Below, piece after piece: positions 1 through 4,792 of a stretch of DNA of 6,120 nt. Positions within the stretch are counted from its first letter, which is position 1; each line of letters starts with the position of its first letter. The translations under genes and the position numbers were made by a program. A model generated the notes under the pieces. It had not been told where the DNA came from and searched no databases. It worked only from the letters and a program-made list of their open reading frames with translations. The DNA is from an uncultured Collinsella sp. (lineage in GTDB: Bacteria; Actinomycetota; Coriobacteriia; Coriobacteriales; Coriobacteriaceae), in the NCBI GenBank assembly GCA_902464645.1, contig CABQKL010000102.1, positions 1 through 6,120 on the forward strand. The letters are read 5' to 3'.

Positions 1-572
1 CGAACGGCCTCGACCGTGCGGTAGCCAACCGAGACAATCGGCGTTCCGCCAACACGCTCGACCTCGGCAAAAATCGACTTGTCCTCAAGATCGGCCGTCA
101 ACAGCTCACGGTAGGCGTCAAACGGCACAAAGATGTTCTCCTCAAAGATGGGCTCGCCGTCGGCTGTACGCACACGCTTAATATGCAGCAGCAGCGCGTC
201 CTTTTGCAGGCCAAAGAACTCCATCTCGTTTTGACGTGCCGGCACAATCTGGCGATCGACCACATGCGCGCCCGCCTTCATGCCGTTGCTGGCACACAGC
301 GCGGTAAACGTCTGCAGCGTCGAAGCGTGGAACTGACGATTGATGTGCGGCGTGGAGACAAAGGTACCACGGCCCTGCTGCTTAACCAGGTAGCCATCGG
401 AGCACAGCTCCTCGACGGCGCGGCGCACCGTAATGCGGCTCACGTCGTACTGCTCGGCTAGCTCAAGCTCGGACGGAATACGCTCCTTGGGCGCATAAAC
501 ACCTTTCTCGATCGCATCCTTGATTTCGTCGTAAATCTGCTGGTAAAGCGGTGCATTTTTGGGCGCGGGCAT
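1..572 (-). CDS. GntR-family (HutC subfamily) transcriptional regulator with UTRA domain, 3' end cut by window edge
   Basis: The first 190 residues are readable from ATG at 572; the remaining part of the effector domain, perhaps 50 residues, lies off the left edge. Residues about 8-74 form the GntR winged helix-turn-helix: an N-terminal LYQQIYDEIKDAI helix, then SELELAEQYDVSRITVRRAV (34-53) as the DNA-recognition unit, and the wing GRGTFV (67-72). From about residue 80 it continues as a UTRA domain (FGLQKDALLLHIKRVR, then DGEPIFEENIFVP), the fold that binds small effectors, often sugar phosphates, in HutC-type regulators. It should act as a cytoplasmic dimeric repressor or activator. The SD is weak (AAGAG, 8 nt before the ATG). 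A promoter and an AT-rich near-palindrome lie just upstream, so autoregulation is plausible. Its target genes are not evident. It could control the nearby PTS operon or genes left of the window. Family assignment is secure; effector and regulon are not. Confidence 0.95.
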   Translation of the reverse strand, partial: MPAPKNAPLYQQIYDEIKDAIEKGVYAPKERIPSELELAEQYDVSRITVRRAVEELCSDGYLVKQQGRGTFVSTPHINRQFHASTLQTFTALCASNGMKAGAHVVDRQIVPARQNEMEFFGLQKDALLLHIKRVRTADGEPIFEENIFVPFDAYRELLTADLEDKSIFAEVERVGGTPIVSVGYRTVEAV

Positions 573-586
573 ATCTGATCACTCTT

Positions 587-602
587 ATCGAAATATCGAA
601 AT
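587..602. repeat. Perfect tandem 8-bp direct repeat in the gntR leader
   Basis: ATCGAAAT occurs twice back to back (587-594 and 595-602), 15 bases before the GntR start codon. On the transcribed (minus) strand it reads ATTTCGAT twice. It lies between the candidate operator and the weak ribosome binding site. It may be part of a regulator-binding site or may only be a chance duplication. Confidence 0.6.
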
Positions 603-603
603 A

Positions 604-627
604 ACTAATACGTATATAACGTCTAGT
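604..627. promoter_or_regulatory. Candidate GntR autoregulatory operator
   Basis: An AT-rich near-palindrome in an otherwise GC-rich region. ACTA (604-607) and TAGT (624-627) are symmetric about a central TATATA (613-618). Two ACGT copies (610-613 and 619-622) flank the centre but are offset by half a base, so the symmetry is imperfect. The core GTATATAAC resembles the GT-TA-AC type sites of HutC-subfamily regulators with one extra base. It lies downstream of the predicted gntR transcription start, where a bound repressor would block elongation. Inferred from sequence only. Confidence 0.4.
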
Positions 628-643
628 TTCATGTTACCTCATA

Positions 644-672
644 ATGATAAAACGATACACCCTCCCTACCAA
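644..672 (-). promoter_or_regulatory. Candidate sigma-70 type promoter of the GntR gene
   Basis: On the minus strand, TTGGTA (672-667) and TATCAT (649-644) are separated by exactly 17 bases. They match the consensus -35 at 4 of 6 and -10 at 5 of 6 positions. Transcription would start near 637, giving a leader of about 65 nt that contains the operator candidate and the tandem 8-mer. The -35 lies inside the left stem of the repeat element at 666-708. Confidence 0.45.
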
Positions 673-708
673 AAAGCGACAGCTTCATTTTGGTAGGTTT
701 TATCTGGG
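666..708 (+). repeat. Dispersed intergenic hairpin element, copy A
   Basis: CTACCAAAA (666-674) and TTTTGGTAG (688-696) form a perfect 9-bp stem. The loop holds GCGACAG, a variant of the GGGACAG core of the other copies. The tail GTTTTATCTGGG follows the stem. It matches copy B at 2620-2662 in 39 of 43 positions without gaps. It lies between the YitT-gene terminator and the gntR promoter. Orientation is given by the side with the TTTT tail. Confidence 0.85.
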
Positions 709-750
709 AAAACGAAAGTCCCTCGAAAGCAGCGAGGCTTTCGAGGGACT
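708..750 (-). terminator. Intrinsic terminator of the YitT-family gene
   Basis: A perfect 14-bp stem (717-730 with 737-750; arm AGTCCCTCGAAAGC) has a 6-base loop. On the minus strand it is followed by TTTCGTTTT (716-708). It lies about 41 nt after the stop codon of the YitT-family gene. There is no T-tract on the plus-strand side, so it acts in the minus direction. Confidence 0.85.
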
Positions 751-791
751 CATACGGAAGGGTTGCGCCAGGGCGGCAAAATGCCAATACC

Positions 792-1799
792 CTACCTGCC
801 GTCGTCCTGCTGCAGGCTGTCCTGCTCGCTGAGGCGCGCCTGCCTGCTGGCCATGCGCGCGGGCTTGTCGGGATCAGGTACGGCCGTGGGCATGGGCTCG
901 TCGACATGACCGCCCCACCAGCCGCCCACAAAGTTGAGCGTGTGGAACACATTGATCACGGCGCCGGGATCAATGTCGCACACCAGCTTGATAATGTCCT
1001 GGCTCTCGTAGGTTGAGACAACGGCGTGCAGCAGGTACATCTTTTCGCGGCTGTATCCGCCGATGACCTCGGCACAGCTAATGCCGTGCTGAAAATGGTC
1101 AACATAGGCGGTCATGACCTCGTCCGCCTTGTGCGTCGTAATCTGCAGCGTCACGCGGTCGTAGCGACGATAGAAGCTGTCAATGGTCTTGGTCGAAATA
1201 AACTGGAACACGATGGAGTACGCTGCCTTGTCCCAGCCAAACATAAAACCAAAGATCGCCAGGATAAAGCAGTTGAAACCAAAGATGACGCCCCAGATGG
1301 TCTTGCCCGTGTGGTTGGAGACCCACAGCGCGATAAAGTCGGTGCCGCCGGTGGATGCGCCGGACTTGAGCGCGATGGCAGCGCCCAGACCCGAGACCAC
1401 GCCGCCAAAAATGATGAGCATGATCTTGTCGCCCAAAAACGGAGCGAAGTGAAAGACGTTGAGGAACAGCGATGAAAGCACGACCTGCATCATCGAGAAG
1501 ATGACGAAGCGTTTGCTAATGCCGCTCCAGCATAGGAGCGCCACGGGGATGTTGAGCGCAAGCATACCGAGCGAGATGTCGATGTGAACGCCGCCCAGCG
1601 AGGTAACGCGATCGAGTAGGACCGCGACGCCGGTAAGACCGCTCGGAAGCAGGTCGGCGGGCTGAATGAACGCCTGGATCAGAAATGTCTGAAGAACGGC
1701 GGAAATGGTGACCGCCACGGCAGTAATGGCGCGGCGGACGATGGTGAGGCGGCCGAGCACGAGCACTCGGTCCGTGAGCTGATCGATGGCGTTCGCCAC
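792..1799 (-). CDS. YitT-family integral membrane protein (DUF161 plus C-terminal DUF2179)
   Basis: 335 residues from a GTG start at 1799. That start is chosen because AAGGGAG (1811-1805) lies 5 nt upstream and an extended -10 promoter lies about 45 nt upstream. The frame stays open to an ATG near 1940, but that extension would translate the inverted-repeat element and has no family character. Residues about 23-190 hold around six hydrophobic segments. The loop carries the family's conserved GASTGGTDFIA stretch (about 148-157). Residues about 208-290 form the cytoplasmic DUF2179 domain (VTLQITTHKADEVM, then GGYSREKMYLLHAVVS and IDPGAVINV). A hydrophilic tail of about 35 residues, rich in D, P, Q and R, follows. 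YitT proteins are common in Firmicutes and Actinobacteria; their function is largely unknown and a transport role is only presumed. It seems to be a single-gene unit. Confidence 0.93.
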   Translation of the reverse strand: MANAIDQLTDRVLVLGRLTIVRRAITAVAVTISAVLQTFLIQAFIQPADLLPSGLTGVAVLLDRVTSLGGVHIDISLGMLALNIPVALLCWSGISKRFVIFSMMQVVLSSLFLNVFHFAPFLGDKIMLIIFGGVVSGLGAAIALKSGASTGGTDFIALWVSNHTGKTIWGVIFGFNCFILAIFGFMFGWDKAAYSIVFQFISTKTIDSFYRRYDRVTLQITTHKADEVMTAYVDHFQHGISCAEVIGGYSREKMYLLHAVVSTYESQDIIKLVCDIDPGAVINVFHTLNFVGGWWGGHVDEPMPTAVPDPDKPARMASRQARLSEQDSLQQDDGR

Positions 1800-1804
1800 G
1801 TAGG

Positions 1805-1811
1805 CTCCCTT
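1805..1811 (-). promoter_or_regulatory. Shine-Dalgarno that fixes the GTG start of the YitT gene
   Basis: AAGGGAG on the minus strand, 5 nt before the GTG at 1799. It partly overlaps the 10-bp palindrome CCTTCGAAGG (1808-1817), so a small leader hairpin could partly hide it. Confidence 0.65.
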
Positions 1812-1844
1812 CGAAGGCAGATGTAGTTGTGGGGCGTGCCCGCG

Positions 1845-1853
1845 ATTGTAGCA
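1845..1853 (-). promoter_or_regulatory. Extended -10 promoter of the YitT-family gene
   Basis: TGCTACAAT on the minus strand matches the extended -10 form TGnTATAAT except for one base. No good -35 is seen at 16-18 nt; that position falls in the repeat arm (about 1868-1874, TGTCCC). An extended -10 can work without a -35. Transcription would start near 1838, about 40 nt before the GTG. Confidence 0.5.
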
Positions 1854-1856
1854 TGG

Positions 1857-1967
1857 ACCACCACAAAGGGGACAGGCACCTTCGTGGTGGTTTTGGCGTC
1901 GACTGCCTTCAAAAAACGTCGCCCCAATAAAAACCACCACAAAGGTGCCTGTCCCCTTTGTGGTGGT
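1857..1967. repeat. Head-to-head pair of hairpin elements (REPIN-like inverted repeat)
   Basis: Arms 1857-1894 and 1930-1967 are reverse complements at 37 of 38 positions, separated by 35 bases. Each arm is itself a hairpin: CCACCACAAAGG pairs with CCTTTGTGGTGG (with one C in the left arm) around GGACAGGCA. Each also ends in TTTT pointing into the spacer. The structure can form two separate hairpins or one long cruciform. It fills most of the gap between the HAD gene and the YitT gene. Confidence 0.9.
1926..1967 (-). terminator. Intrinsic terminator of the HAD gene, formed by one repeat arm
   Basis: Read on the minus strand, the right arm forms a 12-bp or longer stem with a 9-base loop. It is followed directly by TTTTTATT (1933-1926). 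The stem base is only 6 nt past the HAD stop codon, as expected of a working terminator. The repeat therefore seems to act as the gene's terminator. Confidence 0.7.
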
Positions 1968-1973
1968 TTGCTG

Positions 1974-2603
1974 CTAGATGGCAGATAGGATGTCAGTCAA
2001 ATTATCGATAACGGCATCGGCTCGCGATTGATCGAGGTTGACGCCCTCGTGCGGACGCAGTGCCAGGACGCGGGCGCCGGAGCGCTTGCCGGCCTCGATG
2101 CCCAAAGGCGAATCCTCGATAACCAGGCACTCGGCAGGCTCCACCCCCAGCGCCTCCATGGCGCGCAGGTAGATCTCGGGGTCGGGCTTAAACGCGCTGC
2201 ACTCGTGACCACTGATGGTGTAGTCCAGCACGTCGGCGATACCGGCAATCTCCACCAGCTCGTCAATGAGCTCGCGATAGGACGAGCTCGCGATGGCACA
2301 CTTCACGCCGCGCTCGTGCAGCTTGCGCATCACCGGCTCCGTCTGCTCGTTGAGCAGCTCGGCATACGGAACGGGGTGGTCCGGGCTGTAGACCTGCTTG
2401 TACTCCACGCGCAGGCGCTCGCGCAGCTCAACATCGTCGGGCACCAGCGCCTCCCAAATGGCGGGCTCGTTAGACCCCGAAAGATCGGGAATCTCGTCAA
2501 AGTGGAAGCCCTTCTCCTCCATAAACGCCACGCGACGACGGTTGTAGAACCACTCGGTATCGACCAGCACGCCGTCCATGTCAAACAGCACTGCCTTGAT
2601 CAT
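1974..2603 (-). CDS. HAD-superfamily hydrolase, beta-phosphoglucomutase/sugar-phosphate phosphatase-like
   Basis: 209 residues from ATG at 2603, close to the usual 200-225 for this subgroup. All four HAD motifs are present. Motif I is FDMDGVLVDT, with nucleophile D8 and acid/base D10. Motif II is IASSS, with S106. Motif III is K139 in FKPDPEIY. Motif IV is VIEDSPLGIEAG, with E163 and D164 for Mg2+. The helical cap between residues about 16 and 90 marks cap type C1, shared by beta-phosphoglucomutase and 2-deoxyglucose-6-phosphate phosphatase types. It should be a cytoplasmic enzyme acting on a small phosphorylated sugar; the substrate cannot be read from sequence. It follows the PTS operon but is separated by a strong terminator and a repeat, so it is probably transcribed alone. 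No convincing promoter is seen. A longer in-frame extension to 2735 only translates the repeat and terminator. Confidence 0.93.
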   Translation of the reverse strand: MIKAVLFDMDGVLVDTEWFYNRRRVAFMEEKGFHFDEIPDLSGSNEPAIWEALVPDDVELRERLRVEYKQVYSPDHPVPYAELLNEQTEPVMRKLHERGVKCAIASSSYRELIDELVEIAGIADVLDYTISGHECSAFKPDPEIYLRAMEALGVEPAECLVIEDSPLGIEAGKRSGARVLALRPHEGVNLDQSRADAVIDNLTDILSAI

Positions 2604-2611
2604 ACGCATCT

Positions 2612-2617
2612 CCTCCC
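2612..2617 (-). promoter_or_regulatory. Shine-Dalgarno that decides the HAD start
   Basis: GGGAGG on the minus strand lies 8 nt before ATG 2603, the ideal distance. The other nearby ATG at 2609 would have only 2 nt between SD and start. Starting at 2603 also puts the first strand directly before the DMDG motif, as usual in the family. Confidence 0.75.
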
Positions 2618-2619
2618 AC

Positions 2620-2662
2620 CTGCCAAAAAGGGACAGGTTTATTTTGGTAGGTTTTATCTGGG
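2620..2662 (+). repeat. Dispersed intergenic hairpin element, copy B
   Basis: CTGCCAAAA (2620-2628) pairs with TTTTGGTAG (2642-2650), with one G-T type mismatch. The loop holds GGGACAG, and the tail GTTTTATCTGGG follows. It matches copy A at 666-708 in 39 of 43 positions. It has the same orientation and the same setting: after a terminator and before the next minus-strand gene. It abuts the SD of the HAD gene. Confidence 0.85.
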
Positions 2663-2689
2663 GTTTTGCGGCGCGACAGACACGCCCCC

Positions 2690-2725
2690 AAAGAAAAAAG
2701 GGGATGGGGCGCAAACCCCATCCCC
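2690..2725 (-). terminator. Intrinsic terminator of the PTS/SIS operon
   Basis: GGGGATGGGG (2700-2709) and CCCCATCCCC (2716-2725) form a perfect 10-bp stem with a 6-base loop. On the minus strand it is followed by TTTTTTCTTT (2699-2690). It lies about 35 nt after the SIS-gene stop codon. It marks the end of the operon and separates it from the HAD gene. Confidence 0.93.
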
Positions 2726-2759
2726 TCTCAATCAACCCGTAAGGTCTACTTACTTGTGA

Positions 2760-3743
2760 TTAGTAGGAAAGCTTCCACATGTAGCGACGCATGGTCAGCG
2801 GGTGCTGACGGGCCTCGGCGATCTGGTTGCCGTACTCGCGCATAACGGCGAGGTGCAGCAGCGGGTTGAAGTAGGTGACGACGCTCGCGGGCACGGCGTC
2901 GGCCAGGCCGTAGTCCTTGGAGTCGATCAGAGCGACCTTGGCGCCCATGCGCTTAAGGAAGGTGAGGGCGCGGGCGTCCATCGGACGGGTAGCGCCATCG
3001 GACATGAGGAAGACGTAGGGCTTACCCTCGGTGGAAACCTCGAACGGGCCATGGAAGTACTCGCCGGTGTTGTAGGCAGCGGCGTCGATCCACTGCATCT
3101 CGGTGAACAGGAAGGCGGCGTTAGAGTAAGCCATCTTCTCGGAGGCACCGGAAGCCATGAAGTAGATCATCTTGTCGTCCTTGAAGTCCTCGGCGAACTT
3201 CTTGGCGAGCTTCTTGCAGTGCTGAGCGGCGTTCTCGCAGAGCTCGAAGACGTTGGTGAGGCCGGTGATCATGTCCTCGTAGTGGTCATAGCCCTCGGTC
3301 TGCTGAAGAATCTCGAGAGCAAGAGCGATGGCATAGCCGGGCTTCTCGCACTTGGCAGCGTAGTTGGCGTGGAAGCCGTGAACGATGACGTAGTCAGCGT
3401 CGACGGTCAGAGCGGAGCCAGCCTTGTTGGTGAGGGAGACGACCGGGCAGTTGTGCTTCTTGGCGGTCTTGTTGGCCTCGACGGTCTCGGGCGTGGAGCC
3501 ACCGAGGGAGCAGGTGATCACGAAGGTGTGCTCGTTGACCCAGGAAGGCGTGTCGTAGTTGAACTCGTTAGCGGTGAAGATCTGAACGTTCAGCTTGTCC
3601 GTGTTGTTGGCCAGGAAGTACTTGGCAGGGTAGAGGTCGGACATGGAAGCACCGCAGCCGACGAAGGCGACGCTGTGGATCTCGTGGTTGGACAGGACGT
3701 CAGCGACGATCTGCTTAGGGAGGTTAAGGTCGATCTCGTACAT
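2760..3743 (-). CDS. SIS-domain sugar-phosphate deglycase, FrlB/GfrE/GfrF/FraB-like (putative fructosamine-6-phosphate deglycase)
   Basis: 327 residues with two sugar isomerase (SIS) domains, about 18-150 and 190-315. The first carries FVGCGASMSD (27-36) and SLGGSTPET (79-87), the phosphosugar-binding loops. The second holds GEYFHGPFEV (227-236), which corresponds to GEFRHGPLEI in E. coli FrlB as I recall it, and the protein ends in RRYMWKLSY, like FrlB's RRYYGGLVEY. E215 and H231 are 16 residues apart, the same spacing as the catalytic Glu214/His230 pair reported for Salmonella FraB. Enzymes of this group split a 6-phosphorylated Amadori compound (fructoselysine, glucoselysine or fructose-asparagine) into a hexose phosphate and a free amino acid. 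It is the last gene of a mannose-family PTS operon, which supplies such a 6-phosphate. AgaS-like or GlmS-like isomerases are alternatives; the C-terminal motifs favour a deglycase. The exact substrate is inferred. Codon use is strongly biased, suggesting high expression. Confidence 0.85.
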   Translation of the reverse strand: MYEIDLNLPKQIVADVLSNHEIHSVAFVGCGASMSDLYPAKYFLANNTDKLNVQIFTANEFNYDTPSWVNEHTFVITCSLGGSTPETVEANKTAKKHNCPVVSLTNKAGSALTVDADYVIVHGFHANYAAKCEKPGYAIALALEILQQTEGYDHYEDMITGLTNVFELCENAAQHCKKLAKKFAEDFKDDKMIYFMASGASEKMAYSNAAFLFTEMQWIDAAAYNTGEYFHGPFEVSTEGKPYVFLMSDGATRPMDARALTFLKRMGAKVALIDSKDYGLADAVPASVVTYFNPLLHLAVMREYGNQIAEARQHPLTMRRYMWKLSY

Positions 3744-3752
3744 CTGACACAT

Positions 3753-3758
3753 TCCTTT
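3753..3758 (-). promoter_or_regulatory. Shine-Dalgarno that decides the SIS start
   Basis: AAAGGA on the minus strand is 9 nt before ATG 3743 (protein begins MYEIDLNL). An in-frame ATG at 3752 directly abuts this SD and could not use it, so 3743 is preferred. Confidence 0.7.
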
Positions 3759-3833
3759 CGATTTTTGCGGCGCCACATTGCCGGGCGCTCGCAGGGTTAC
3801 CGTGGTTTGGACCGAGTCGCCGGCCCGTTAAGG

Positions 3834-3867
3834 ATGCGACAAAGGGACTGTCCCATTGTCGCATTTT
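3834..3867 (+). repeat. Intergenic palindromic element, copy D
   Basis: ATGCGACAA (3834-3842) pairs with TTGTCGCAT (3856-3864). Inside, GGGAC and GTCCC form a second stem around a single T, with one A-A mismatch between the two stems. A TTTT tail (3864-3867) follows on the plus strand. The core GGGACTG resembles GGGACAG in the other elements, while the outer stem is unrelated. It lies between the EIID and SIS genes. Confidence 0.75.
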
Positions 3868-3877
3868 AGGGATGGAA

Positions 3878-3908
3878 GCCTGCCTGGGGTATGGGATGCC
3901 AGGCAGGC
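3878..3908. other. Intercistronic GC-rich hairpin between EIID and SIS genes
   Basis: GCCTGCCTGG (3878-3887) and CCAGGCAGGC (3899-3908) form a perfect 10-bp stem with an 11-base loop. It is about 35 nt past the EIID stop. On the minus strand it is not followed by a T-run, so it is a poor terminator. It could instead protect the PTS message from 3' decay or partly reduce read-through. CCCCCGGGGG (3908-3917) adjoins it. I see no good promoter in 3744-3833, so the SIS gene probably depends on read-through. Confidence 0.6.
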
Positions 3909-3942
3909 CCCCGGGGGAAAGCGGTTAGGCGCTTGGTCGCGA

Positions 3943-4776
3943 CTAGGCCAGGATGCCGGCCGCGGAGAGGGCGATGCCGCCCACGATGGCGATCACGAGA
4001 AGCCAACCAGTGTTGACGTTCTTCTTGATGAGCCAGTACATAAGGCCGGTGAGGCCAAGGGAGATCATCTGGGGCATCATGCCGTCCAGGATGTCCTGGA
4101 TAACGACGGTGCCCTCAGCGAACTGCAGCGGGGTGGTGGCGCCAATCAGCGTAGCGATCATGCCGCCCACGGACATAAGGCCCACGATGCCGCAGACATA
4201 CATGAGCTTCTCCATGAGGTCGCCGCCCTGAAGCTTGCTCAGGTACTCGTGGCCGCCCTGATAGCCCATCTTGGCTGCGAACCAAGTGATCAGCACAGAG
4301 GGGACGATGGAGATGAGCATGGCCAGGATCGGGCCCATGATGGAGCCCTGCTGAGCCAGCTGAACGCCCAGGCCAAAAGCGATAACGCGGATGGTGCCCT
4401 GGAAGAAGGAGTCACCGATGCCGGAAAGCGGGCCCATGAGGGAGGTCTTGACCGCGTTGATCGAATCGGGATCGAAGTTCTCGGGATCCTTGGCGTACTC
4501 CTCCTCCATGGAGGCGGAGAGACCCAGGATGAAAGCGCTCGTCTGCGGGGTGCAGTTGTAGAACGCCATGTGACGGTGGTAAGCCTCTTTCTTAGCAGCG
4601 AGCTGCTTGGGGTCGGACTCGTCCGGATAGAGGCGATCGAGCGTGGGAACCATACCGTAGAGGAAGCCCATGTTCATCTGACGCTCGTAGTTCCAAGAGG
4701 CCTGGATGGCCCAGGAGCGCCAGAAGAACTGGCTGACCTTCTTGTTCAGGGACACGTCCTTGGTTGCGGTTGCCAT
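3943..4776 (-). CDS. PTS mannose/fructose/sorbose-family transporter subunit EIID
   Basis: 277 residues from ATG 4776, with a canonical AGGAGG 8 nt upstream. EIID forms the membrane channel with EIIC and is found only in the mannose-class PTS. Family hallmarks are visible: FFWRSWAIQASWNYERQMNMGF (residues 17-38, here broken by no gaps), FYNCTPQTSAFILG (72-85) and GPLSGIGDSFFQGT (115-128). Several hydrophobic segments follow: about 128-140, 147-168, 193-213 and 235-250, plus a C-terminal one at 257-277. Length is normal for the family. It is translated right after EIIC, with 13 nt between the genes. The presence of the SIS deglycase downstream suggests an Amadori-type sugar-amine as substrate and not plain mannose, but EIID itself does not show this. 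Confidence 0.95.
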   Translation of the reverse strand: MATATKDVSLNKKVSQFFWRSWAIQASWNYERQMNMGFLYGMVPTLDRLYPDESDPKQLAAKKEAYHRHMAFYNCTPQTSAFILGLSASMEEEYAKDPENFDPDSINAVKTSLMGPLSGIGDSFFQGTIRVIAFGLGVQLAQQGSIMGPILAMLISIVPSVLITWFAAKMGYQGGHEYLSKLQGGDLMEKLMYVCGIVGLMSVGGMIATLIGATTPLQFAEGTVVIQDILDGMMPQMISLGLTGLMYWLIKKNVNTGWLLVIAIVGGIALSAAGILA

Positions 4777-4784
4777 AGTGTGTT

Positions 4785-4792
4785 CCTCCTTA
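4785..4792 (-). promoter_or_regulatory. EIIC stop codon overlapping the EIID Shine-Dalgarno
   Basis: The minus strand reads TAAGGAGG: the last A of the EIIC stop (4792-4790) is the first base of the EIID SD (4790-4785). This ties translation of the two membrane subunits together, as expected for proteins made in equal amounts. Confidence 0.8.

Noticed and set aside
644..1016. Short plus-strand frames starting near 644 and 690
   Set aside because: They consist of the repeat element, the terminator and the reverse of the YitT C-terminus; nothing suggests a protein.
1026..1475. Plus-strand open frames opposite the YitT gene
   Set aside because: Mirror frames of a well-supported membrane protein; no SD and no family resemblance.
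2604..2690. A promoter for the HAD gene, using TTGGCA in copy B or GATAAA in its tail
   Set aside because: TTGGCA would place the -10 on the start codon with no match (ATGATC). GATAAA lacks a reasonable -35. The HAD promoter, or read-through past 2700, remains unresolved.
2664..3773. 11-bp direct repeat TTTTGCGGCGC at 2664-2674 and 3763-3773, flanking the SIS gene
   Set aside because: Considered as possible insertion or excision ends, but it is short, GC-rich and has no accompanying mobile gene or target duplication. Most likely chance.
666..3867. The repeats as a CRISPR array
   Set aside because: Copies are far apart, lie between different genes, differ in stem sequence and have no regular spacers.
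2802..3869. Long plus-strand open frame (355 codons) opposite the SIS gene
   Set aside because: Its product is a Val/Gly/Leu/Asp-rich low-complexity shadow with no domain. It arises from the biased codon use of the real minus-strand gene, which has clear SIS motifs.
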